Positions 1 to 6,815 of a stretch of DNA of 7,011 nt are shown one piece after another; position 1 is the stretch's first letter; each line of letters begins with the position of its first letter. The position numbers and the translations under genes were made by a program. The notes under the pieces are model-generated. The model did not search any database. It saw only the letters and a program-made list of their open reading frames with translations, and had not been told where the DNA came from. The stretch comes from DAONFI01 sp035403485 (lineage in GTDB: Bacteria; Planctomycetota; Phycisphaerae; SM23-33): positions 1 through 7,011 of the forward strand of contig CAZIAZ010000073.1 of NCBI GenBank assembly GCA_964536835.1, written 5' to 3'.

Positions 1-145
1 TGCTTCACCTTGACATCGACATGGTTATTCACATCGGCCAAGGGAAAAGGTAAGGACGCATTAAAACCCTTCAGAAACGGTTAAACGATGCAAGGTGAAT
101 TATCCAGGTCATTGCTACGGATATGACCTGCTTCCGCAAAAATGC
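1..145. other. Left-edge intergenic stretch, no convincing gene
   Basis: No complete gene is visible. On the plus strand a frame open from the window edge ends with TAA at 51-53 and would encode a C-terminus reading LHLDIDMVIHIGQGKR; a second frame is open to TAA at 82-84. Either could be the tail of a rightward gene that starts outside the window, but 16-27 codons cannot prove it. If so, that gene converges on the hydrolase gene. The stretch also carries an inverted repeat at 105-130 and a distant 9-bp inverted pair (TTCACCTTG at 4-12, CAAGGTGAA at 91-99). Confidence 0.3.
105..130. repeat. Perfect 8-bp inverted repeat downstream of the hydrolase gene
   Basis: CAGGTCAT at 105-112 and ATGACCTG at 123-130 are exact reverse complements around a 10-nt loop. 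It lies 16 bp beyond the stop codon of the leftward hydrolase gene, so it could form an RNA 3' hairpin. No T-run follows it on either strand, so it is not a standard intrinsic terminator. A protein-binding site is the other possibility. Confidence 0.5.
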
Positions 146-1453
146 TTATTTTGAGTCATAAATTTTGGTTGCCAAAGTAATAAAACGCTGTACTACATCT
201 GTGATTTTGAACTCCGGATTACCATTCAGGTATGTTGCCACACGATTGTTAAATGGTTTATACCAATATTCCGGGACGCGTGATTTACCTATCACGGCTC
301 CGACAATACTGCCTGCCGTCGCAGCAGTACAATCATTATCCATTCCCATCGCTACGGTTTCACTTATTACTTTAGTCATATCTGTTCCACCGATAGAAAG
401 GCCGAAGATTGTCAGGCAGGCGTTGTTTATGGTATGGATGTGCGACATGCCTGCGAATTTTTTGTCCACGGCGGCCCGGGCAGATTTATAATCGTGGATG
501 TTTTTAGCCTCTGCGATTGTCCATTTTACAGCCTTTGCAAGTTCGCATTCAGCCGGGATTTCTGACAGTCCCACACGAACGGCCTCCATAGGCGAGTCCA
601 CCGTAAATGCCGCCGATATCACCGCAGAAAAAAACATCTCGCCATAAATTCCGTTTCGTCTGTGCGAAAGGTATGCGTCCCGCCACGCCATCTCCGCCGC
701 CAGCTCGGGATATCCAGGTGCAATATATCCCCATGGGTCGCTACGGATATCCGCCCCTATCCACTGGTAATACGGGTTGTCCACCTCAGCCGCAGTTTCT
801 GCTGGAATTCCGTTCTTCAAATTATTCAAAGCTACCTCTTCCGCGGTGCAGGCCATCGGCAGATATTTCACCCATGCCTTACCGACGTCGACGGTAGTGA
901 AGTCCAATCCGTATTCCTCAGCGATAAACAGCCCTAGCAGTGTATACGTTATATCGTCGTCTGGAAGGGCCGCCGTCATTTTCTGACGGGTGTAATCCTC
1001 CCTGATGAATCTGTAGCATCTTTCGTTGTAAGGGTCTTTGATTTTTGTCCAGTAATCTGTCGGCGGAAAAGGCGTGGACGCTTCCCTGGCGAGCTTTTCC
1101 ATCGTTTCGATAGGATAACCTTCAACGACGGCTCCGAGCAGGCAGCCGGCAAATCTTGCAAGCAGTGCTCCGGCCAGTCGTTCTGCATATTCGTGCTTAT
1201 CCAGTTTGTTCCATATGCGTCTCGGCCCGGAAGGCCGAAGTTTACGGATGTCGATAAGACTGTTGGGCTCAGTAGTAGACAACATATTTCCCACAACTGC
1301 CTGCTGAAGCGATTCCAGCACTTTATCCTGGGCCTGTTTCATTCTGTCGAAGATTGCCTGCAACTCTGGAACTTGAATCTCTATTCCCAACTGCGCATAA
1401 AGTGATATCTGTTCCGCAGTTTTCTGGAAATTCGGTATTTCTGAGTAATTCAT
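146..1453 (-). CDS. ADP-ribosylglycohydrolase (DraG/ARH) family protein
   Basis: A 435-aa cytosolic protein (no signal peptide seen) of the ADP-ribosylglycohydrolase fold, an all-helical Mg-dependent hydrolase family that removes ADP-ribose or acts on related N/O-glycosidic bonds. The domain spans about residues 88-430. The first metal motif reads LPDDDITYTLLGL (Asp165-167), where classical members have TDDT. The second reads MDNDCTAATAGSIVGAVIG (Asp372, Asp374), matching the family's D-x-D-T segment. The usual N-terminal GDALG loop is altered to LLGAVVEGYP (106-114). About 85 residues precede the domain, helical in character, which is longer than classical DraG (about 290-300 aa). The start is supported by AGGA upstream of ATG. 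It is transcribed away from an AraC regulator. Family assignment is firm; the substrate is unknown, and a sugar- or nucleoside-linked role is only inferred from the regulator. Confidence 0.88.
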   Translation of the reverse strand: MNYSEIPNFQKTAEQISLYAQLGIEIQVPELQAIFDRMKQAQDKVLESLQQAVVGNMLSTTEPNSLIDIRKLRPSGPRRIWNKLDKHEYAERLAGALLARFAGCLLGAVVEGYPIETMEKLAREASTPFPPTDYWTKIKDPYNERCYRFIREDYTRQKMTAALPDDDITYTLLGLFIAEEYGLDFTTVDVGKAWVKYLPMACTAEEVALNNLKNGIPAETAAEVDNPYYQWIGADIRSDPWGYIAPGYPELAAEMAWRDAYLSHRRNGIYGEMFFSAVISAAFTVDSPMEAVRVGLSEIPAECELAKAVKWTIAEAKNIHDYKSARAAVDKKFAGMSHIHTINNACLTIFGLSIGGTDMTKVISETVAMGMDNDCTAATAGSIVGAVIGKSRVPEYWYKPFNNRVATYLNGNPEFKITDVVQRFITLATKIYDSK

Positions 1454-1486
1454 GTGAGAGTCCTTTTATAAAATTATCTAAAGTTA

Positions 1487-1514
1487 TCCACATCTTTTAA
1501 TTACCTGTTATAAT
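1487..1514 (+). promoter_or_regulatory. Predicted sigma70 promoter of the AraC gene
   Basis: A perfect TATAAT at 1509-1514 is preceded, 16 bp upstream, by a weak -35 TCCACA at 1487-1492 (4 of 6 matches). Transcription would begin near 1521, leaving a leader of roughly 38 nt to the ATG at 1559. That position would also place the upstream ATG at 1538 inside the leader. Confidence 0.42.
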
Positions 1515-1546
1515 AATACTTGTTTTAATTTAATTCTATGCAGATT

Positions 1547-1550
1547 GGAG
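1547..1550 (+). promoter_or_regulatory. Ribosome binding site deciding the AraC start
   Basis: GGAG lies 8 nt before the ATG at 1559. The alternative in-frame ATG at 1538 is preceded only by an AT-rich run (TTTTAATTTAATTCT) with no Shine-Dalgarno match. The downstream start is therefore preferred. Confidence 0.6.
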
Positions 1551-1558
1551 CAAATACT

Positions 1559-2479
1559 ATGTCGAAACAATCAAATCCTTATGTTATGAAACGTTTCGAT
1601 AAAATAACTCTGCCATCGGACTTTCCAATAACCGCAGGCGAACATTCGCCATCGATAAAACCGGTAAGTTTAGTTCACCGTCATAACTGCCTGGAGTTGG
1701 GTTACTGCCATAAAGGCAGCGGTATATTCATGATAGACGACAAAATAATACCCTTTTTCGCCGGCGATGTTTCCGTGATTACCGAATATGAATTTCATAT
1801 CGCCCAGAGTGCCGACTCTCCAAGCCTCTGGACATTCATATCGCTCAATCCAACGGAACTACTTTATCCGTGCAAATCTATCGGAATTGAACACTTCTCA
1901 GGCTGGAAATTTCCAAACATACTGACGCAGCATAAGCATGGCGGCATAATTGCGTTGGTACGCGAAATAATATCAGAACTGGAATTTAAGCAACCCAACT
2001 ATCAAGACGCCGTTAAAGGAATAGCGATGGCGATAATGTGTAAACTTCATCGAATAGGTTCAAAGGTAAACCGCAATGATAATTTGCACGTCAATAAAAT
2101 CTTTGAAAGAATCGCCCCAGCCATCAATTACATTCATGCCAACTACATGAAAGCAATCAGGATTTCAAAACTGGCGAAGTTCTGTCATCTCAGCGAACCC
2201 CATTTTCGGAGGCTTTTCGTTTCAGCCACCGGTAAAAGTCCACAGGAATACCTGACTCACCTTCGTATAAGTCTTGCTGGTATCCTTTTAAAAGATGGCG
2301 ACAGGCAGATTCTCGACATTGCATTATTGGTTGGCTATCCCAGCCTTTCCGGGTTCAACCGGCATTTCAGGCGAATCATGGATTGCTCGCCACGCAATTG
2401 GCGCAATTTAGAAAAATTACATTTAACCACCGACATTACCCACCATCATAAATCAATTATACCGCAAAACGACTATTGA
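1559..2479 (+). CDS. AraC-family transcriptional regulator with cupin sensor domain
   Basis: A 306-aa DNA-binding regulator (313 aa if the ATG at 1538 is used). Residues about 25-100 form an AraC-type cupin effector domain with HRHNCLELGYCHKGSG (40-55) and a FAGDVSVI strand (67-74). The C-terminal AraC domain carries two helix-turn-helix units. The first is RISKLAKFCHLSEPHFRRLF (201-220). The second, 251-272, includes LVGYPSLSGFNRHFRRI, followed by the conserved C-x-P-x-x-W-R segment. Such proteins usually bind a small ligand, often a sugar, and activate a neighbouring gene. Divergent orientation relative to the hydrolase gene makes that gene the likely target. A short tail with three consecutive histidines (TTDITHHHKS) follows the second HTH. 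The ligand is not deducible. Confidence 0.9.
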   Translation: MSKQSNPYVMKRFDKITLPSDFPITAGEHSPSIKPVSLVHRHNCLELGYCHKGSGIFMIDDKIIPFFAGDVSVITEYEFHIAQSADSPSLWTFISLNPTELLYPCKSIGIEHFSGWKFPNILTQHKHGGIIALVREIISELEFKQPNYQDAVKGIAMAIMCKLHRIGSKVNRNDNLHVNKIFERIAPAINYIHANYMKAIRISKLAKFCHLSEPHFRRLFVSATGKSPQEYLTHLRISLAGILLKDGDRQILDIALLVGYPSLSGFNRHFRRIMDCSPRNWRNLEKLHLTTDITHHHKSIIPQNDY

Positions 2480-2628
2480 AAATTATTCTTATTTGGTTCT
2501 GCCTCAATTGGTATTAATGCGTTATCTTCAATTGCCAAAACATTAACGCTTCCTTCAGCCACGAACTGTTCGGCGAGCCATGACTTCAACTGCTGTATTC
2601 TCGTTATTTTGCACTGTTTTAAGTTCAT
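2473..2628 (-). CDS. Possible small protein of 51 aa, unrecognised
   Basis: A leftward ATG frame encodes 51 residues starting MNLKQCKITRIQQLKSWLAE and continuing with a soluble, acidic-looking stretch (GSVNVLAIEDNALIPIEAEP). It ends with TAG at 2475-2473, overlapping the stop codon of the convergent AraC gene by a few bases. There is no clear Shine-Dalgarno sequence. The same frame is open upstream from a GTG at 2760-2758 apart from one TGA at 2640-2638, so it may be the remnant of a gene of about 95 codons downstream of the dehydrogenase. I do not recognise the sequence, and chance is a real alternative because frames of this size are not rare. Confidence 0.22.
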   Translation of the reverse strand: MNLKQCKITRIQQLKSWLAEQFVAEGSVNVLAIEDNALIPIEAEPNKNNFQ

Positions 2629-2765
2629 CAGTACGCGTCATTCGCCAGCAATATGATATTGAGCATATTTATGATAATTTTTGCAGCAGTTTTCGGCAAA
2701 TTTCTGGATATGATAGGTCAGATGTTTTCGCGTTAAACGCCTTTCAGGGAAACGATGCACGGTAC
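2480..2765. other. Gap between convergent AraC and dehydrogenase genes
   Basis: This 286-bp gap lies between two convergent transcription units. Apart from the weak leftward small frame described separately, I see no gene, no tRNA-like fold and no hairpin followed by a T-run on either strand. Two copies of TCAATTG (2504-2510 and 2529-2535) and a GCGTTA/TAACGC pair near 2520-2550 are present, too weak to call a terminator. Confidence 0.4.
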
Positions 2766-4183
<1,418 letters not shown>

Positions 4184-4187
<4 letters not shown>

Positions 4188-5200
4188 TTTTCGCCTCTTT
4201 TCAATGCATCAAGTTTTTCGCATATGACCGGCAGCACCTCGAATATATTGCCGACTATGCCCAAATCAGCCACCCTGAAAATCTGTGCGTCAGGATCGGT
4301 GTTTATCGCCACGATGTTTTCCGACGTCTGCATGCCGGCGAGGTGTTGAATGGCGCCTGATATGCCGCATGCAACGTATAGTTTGGGACTTACCGTCTTG
4401 CCGCTGAGGCCTATCTGATGCGGATAACTCAGCCAGCCTCTGTCTACTACATCGCGCGATGCGCCGAGTGCACCATCCAATTTTTCACATAATGTTTTTA
4501 CCGTTTCTACGCCGGTTGCTTTCTTTACGCCTCTGCCGGCTGCAACGATAATATCGGCATCCTGCAAGCCATGTTCGGATTCGTCGGGGTTGAATCCCAG
4601 AAATTTGGCGCGTGTGGTTAGTGTGTCAGATGACGCATTTATCCGAGTGATTTGGCCGGTTCTGTCGGCTTTCCGCTCTGCGGGTTTTGTTGAACGTGGC
4701 CGAACCGTCGCCATCTGTGGCCGATGATTTGGCGTTTTTATGGTCGCCATTATATTCCCGCCGATTGCAGGGCGGGTTTGGAGCAGGTTGCCGGTTTGCG
4801 GTTCTATATCCAGAACAGTGCAGTCGGCGGTCAGGCCGGTGTCGGCTTTGATGGCAACATACGGCATAAGCGTACGGCCGGTAGTCGTGGCGGCTGCTAT
4901 TATGATTTCAGGTTTCTTTTCCGCGATAAGTTTGAGCATGCACGCCGAGTACGGTTCGACGTCAAAATGTTCCAACTGCTTTGCCTCTACTGCAATTATG
5001 CTGTCAGCCCCGCATTCGATGAGTTGCTGCAAATCGCAGTCATCAAACGCCGCTCCGAATATGATTGCCGTTAAATCGGTCTTGCGTTTATCCGCCAATT
5101 CTCTGCCGCGAGTAAGCAATTCATAACTTACCCGCAAAACACGTCCTGCCGACTGTTCCGCAAGAATCCATACGCCTTTATAATCATCGTTTTTATGCAT
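4184..5200 (-). CDS. etfA: Electron transfer flavoprotein alpha subunit
   Basis: A 338-aa EtfA that pairs with EtfB to form an FAD-carrying electron carrier, here probably for the adjacent dehydrogenase (an LctC counterpart). The N-terminal Rossmann-like domain starts at GVWILAEQ (9-16). TRPAIGGNIMATI and HRPQMATVRPR (142-169) are family signatures. The C-terminal FAD domain has GRG (222-224), GASRDVVDRGW (246-256), HQIGLSGKTVSPKLYVACG (261-279), ISGAIQHLAGM (280-290) and AINTDPDAQIF. Ser248/Arg249, Gln262 and His286 of the FAD site are present. Oddities: the usual GQTGK reads GLSGK (Leu265, Ser266), and the usual GIVGD or GIVAD reads GIVGN. There is no N-terminal ferredoxin-like domain, unlike Acetobacterium LctC. 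The ATG follows a GAGG site that overlaps the etfB stop; 8 nt separate the two genes. Confidence 0.93.
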
Positions 5201-5208
5201 GTTTTGCC

Positions 5209-6006
5209 TCAGACCAGTTCACGCTTTGCAAGAAATTCCACAAATAAGTCCGCTGCCGCATTAATTGTCGTCTCGTCCGTTGCTGAAATCTTTTCACATT
5301 TGCGTGAAACCTGGGGCCGGAAGATTTTTACGACTCTTGTCGGCGAGCCGGCCAGACCTGTGAGATTGACATCGGCATTGACGTCGGCTGCTCCCCACGC
5401 CGGAATTTTCAGAGCCCGTGATTTCTGTTTGCTTCGGAGCGTTGGCAGACGCGGAACGGCGATTTCCTTGACAACAGTAAGCACGGTTGGCAGATTTACT
5501 TCCCATTTTTCATTGCCATCCTCTATCAGGCGTTTTACCCGACAGCTTTTATCGGAAATTTCATCCACTGCACAGACATATGTCATCACCGGCAGGTCGA
5601 GGAATGACGCAATACCAGGGCCGACCTGGCCGGTATCGCCATCCGTGGCACGTTCGCCGCAGATTATCATATCATATCCGCCGATGTTACGAATAGCCTG
5701 TGAAAGCACGTAACCTGTTGCCCATGTGTCGGCGCCTGCGAAAGATTTGTCGGAAAGAAGGATGGCAGAATCGCAGCCCATAGCGACGGCTTCACGCAGT
5801 GCCTTTTCCGCCGATGGCGGCCCCATGGTAATGGCGATTATTTCGCCGCCGTTCTGTTCACGAAGCCGTAACGCAAGTTCAATGGCATACAGGTCAAGCG
5901 GATTAACTATGGACTCGACGCCATCGCGAACCATTGTGCCGGTCTGTTCATCCATCCGGACATTGCCCGTTTCCGGTACCTGCTTTATAGGAAGGATTAT
6001 TTTCAT
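5209..6006 (-). CDS. etfB: Electron transfer flavoprotein beta subunit, bifurcating-type
   Basis: A 265-aa EtfB, first gene of the operon and partner of EtfA. It opens with IILPIKQVPETGNVRMD and carries VNPLDLYAIELAL (34-46), AITMGPPSAEKALREAVAMG (58-77), FAGADTWATGYVL (89-101) and ERATDGDTGQVGPGIASFL (118-136). The NPxD and DGDT-QVGP forms are those of FixA and clostridial bifurcating EtfB, which bind FAD in this subunit. Respiratory AMP-binding EtfB instead has an NPF-E and DDD-type sequence. That points to FAD rather than AMP here and to possible electron bifurcation or confurcation, but sequence alone does not prove the activity. The start is well supported by GGAG 5 nt before ATG. Expression is probably controlled from the operator and promoter in the divergent region to its right. 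Confidence 0.93.
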   Translation of the reverse strand: MKIILPIKQVPETGNVRMDEQTGTMVRDGVESIVNPLDLYAIELALRLREQNGGEIIAITMGPPSAEKALREAVAMGCDSAILLSDKSFAGADTWATGYVLSQAIRNIGGYDMIICGERATDGDTGQVGPGIASFLDLPVMTYVCAVDEISDKSCRVKRLIEDGNEKWEVNLPTVLTVVKEIAVPRLPTLRSKQKSRALKIPAWGAADVNADVNLTGLAGSPTRVVKIFRPQVSRKCEKISATDETTINAAADLFVEFLAKRELV

Positions 6007-6021
6007 ATCGACTCCAAAATT

Positions 6022-6053
6022 GCATAAAACTGTATATTATTTGCAGTTTATGC
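6022..6053 (-). promoter_or_regulatory. Hairpin in the predicted etfB leader
   Basis: On the minus strand GCATAAACTG (6053-6044) pairs with CAGTTTTATGC (6032-6022) around an 11-nt AT-only-like loop, with a single bulged base. It lies 15 nt upstream of the etfB ATG and leaves the GGAG site unpaired. It could be an RNA leader hairpin or, as DNA, a second regulator site. Confidence 0.45.
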
Positions 6054-6070
6054 TTGACTTTTTTTATAAA
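6041..6070 (+). promoter_or_regulatory. Weak candidate promoter of the GntR gene
   Basis: TATAAA at 6065-6070 (5 of 6) lies 18 bp after TTGCAG at 6041-6046 (3 of 6). Transcription would start near 6077, only about 13 nt before the ATG at 6090, consistent with the lack of a Shine-Dalgarno site and a nearly leaderless message. Support is modest. Confidence 0.28.
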
Positions 6071-6096
6071 ATATGAAAACTGTCGACATATGTCAA
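6068..6096 (-). promoter_or_regulatory. Predicted sigma70 promoter of the etfB-etfA-glcD operon
   Basis: On the minus strand a perfect -35 TTGACA (6096-6091) is followed after exactly 17 bp by TATTTT (6073-6068, 4 of 6). Transcription would start around 6061, giving a leader of about 55 nt before etfB that contains the hairpin. The -35 and spacer are covered by the 20-bp palindrome at 6080-6099. Confidence 0.5.
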
Positions 6097-6099
6097 CAG
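6080..6099. promoter_or_regulatory. 20-bp palindromic operator over the GntR start codon
   Basis: CTGTCGACATATGTCAACAG pairs with its own reverse complement at nine of ten positions per arm, the exception being C6084 against A6095. It contains the perfect inner palindromes TGTCGACA (6081-6088) and GACATATGTC (6085-6094). FadR-subfamily GntR repressors bind short palindromes with a GT-N-AC core, which GTCGAC fits. Its centre falls at the A of the regulator's ATG, and it also covers the -35 of the etfB promoter. It is inferred to be the regulator's own binding site, repressing both directions. Confidence 0.55.
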
Positions 6100-6815
6100 A
6101 AATTTCCAATTCGGCGTATGGATATATTCGCAGCAGGTTGTTGTCTGGAAGATATGCTCCTGGGGTGAGAGTTTCGGAATTCTCTGTAGCAAAGGAACTT
6201 GGCATAAGTCGTTCGCCGGTGCGGGAGGCTATTTCGCATCTCATAAGCGAAGGCTTGCTGCAGAAACTGCCTGGCTATGGTGCGTATGTAAAAATTCCTG
6301 ACCGGCGGGAAATTGAAGAACTGATGGTCGTTCGAGAGCTTATGGAGGAGTATGTGGTTACGAAGGCTGCCAGCTGGTCTGACCCAAACCAGATTGAAGA
6401 ATTGCAGAAAATATGTGATGAACTTCATGGATTAGCATGCCAGGCGAGACACAACGACATCGAAGATAAAATTATCGACAGATTAATTGAGCTTGATTTT
6501 GCATTTCACACCAGGCTGTACGAATTAGCCGACAATCGTCAGATAATTCAAATCATGAAAAACGCCAGAATTCTGTCAGCCATCCTTTCTACCTATCAGA
6601 AGGATTTTTTCAATCTTTCAGAAATAGCTCACATCTGGCGGGAACATACGCGCATTTTACAGTCAATCAGACGCCGCAATCCACAGAATGCACGCTATTG
6701 GCTGAAATGCCAAATTCGGCGAAGTCGCCAACTATATAAATCAGGCTATGAAAAATTGATGGAAAATCCGAGATTCAGGGAATTACGGGAATTATCGAAA
6801 GTTGCTAAGAGTTGA
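6090..6815 (+). CDS. GntR-family regulator, FadR subfamily (FCD domain)
   Basis: A 241-aa dimeric DNA-binding regulator. Residues 8-68 form the winged helix, with YGYIRSRLLSGRYAPGVRVSE (10-30) and the signature ELGISRSPVREAISHL (36-51). Residues about 74-218 form the all-helical FCD effector domain, whose metal site is normally one Asp and three His. Asp136 and His140 (LDFAFHTRL) and His186 (WREHTRIL) are present. The third His position appears to be Gln208 (KCQIRRS). FCD regulators such as LldR/LutR commonly sense lactate or other organic acids, which fits divergent placement beside the etfB-etfA-glcD operon. The ATG at 6090 is preferred over an upstream in-frame TTG at 6054 because the extra 12 residues look non-coding and the helix begins at a usual distance. 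No clear Shine-Dalgarno precedes either start. Confidence 0.9.
   Translation: MSTEISNSAYGYIRSRLLSGRYAPGVRVSEFSVAKELGISRSPVREAISHLISEGLLQKLPGYGAYVKIPDRREIEELMVVRELMEEYVVTKAASWSDPNQIEELQKICDELHGLACQARHNDIEDKIIDRLIELDFAFHTRLYELADNRQIIQIMKNARILSAILSTYQKDFFNLSEIAHIWREHTRILQSIRRRNPQNARYWLKCQIRRSRQLYKSGYEKLMENPRFRELRELSKVAKS

Larger units (their letters stand above)
1454..1558. promoter_or_regulatory. Divergent control region between hydrolase and AraC genes
   Basis: This AT-rich spacer holds the start signals of both genes. It contains a 10-bp palindrome TTTTATAAAA (1464-1473) and two direct copies of TTATC at 1474-1478 and 1484-1488, exactly 10 bp apart. The wider copies ATTATCTA and GTTATCCA differ at two positions. 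AraC-type proteins often bind direct repeats phased to the helix, so these are candidate half-sites. They lie just upstream of the hydrolase start, where a -10-like GATAAT (minus strand, 1478-1473) is also present without a convincing -35. Confidence 0.45.

Noticed and set aside
1538..1558. Upstream in-frame ATG as start of the AraC gene
   Set aside because: No ribosome binding site precedes it, whereas GGAG sits 8 nt before the ATG at 1559; the seven extra residues add nothing to the domain.
2638..2640. In-frame TGA as a selenocysteine codon in the small leftward frame
   Set aside because: No SECIS-like hairpin is apparent just downstream and no selenoprotein family is recognised; a stop or a decayed frame is simpler.
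2731..2745. GCGTTTAACGC as a terminator for the etf-glcD operon
   Set aside because: The stem is about five base pairs with almost no loop and is not followed by a T-run on the minus strand.
6054..6089. TTG at 6054 as start of the GntR gene
   Set aside because: The added residues do not look like a GntR N-terminus, there is no Shine-Dalgarno sequence, and the region is occupied by promoter and operator elements.
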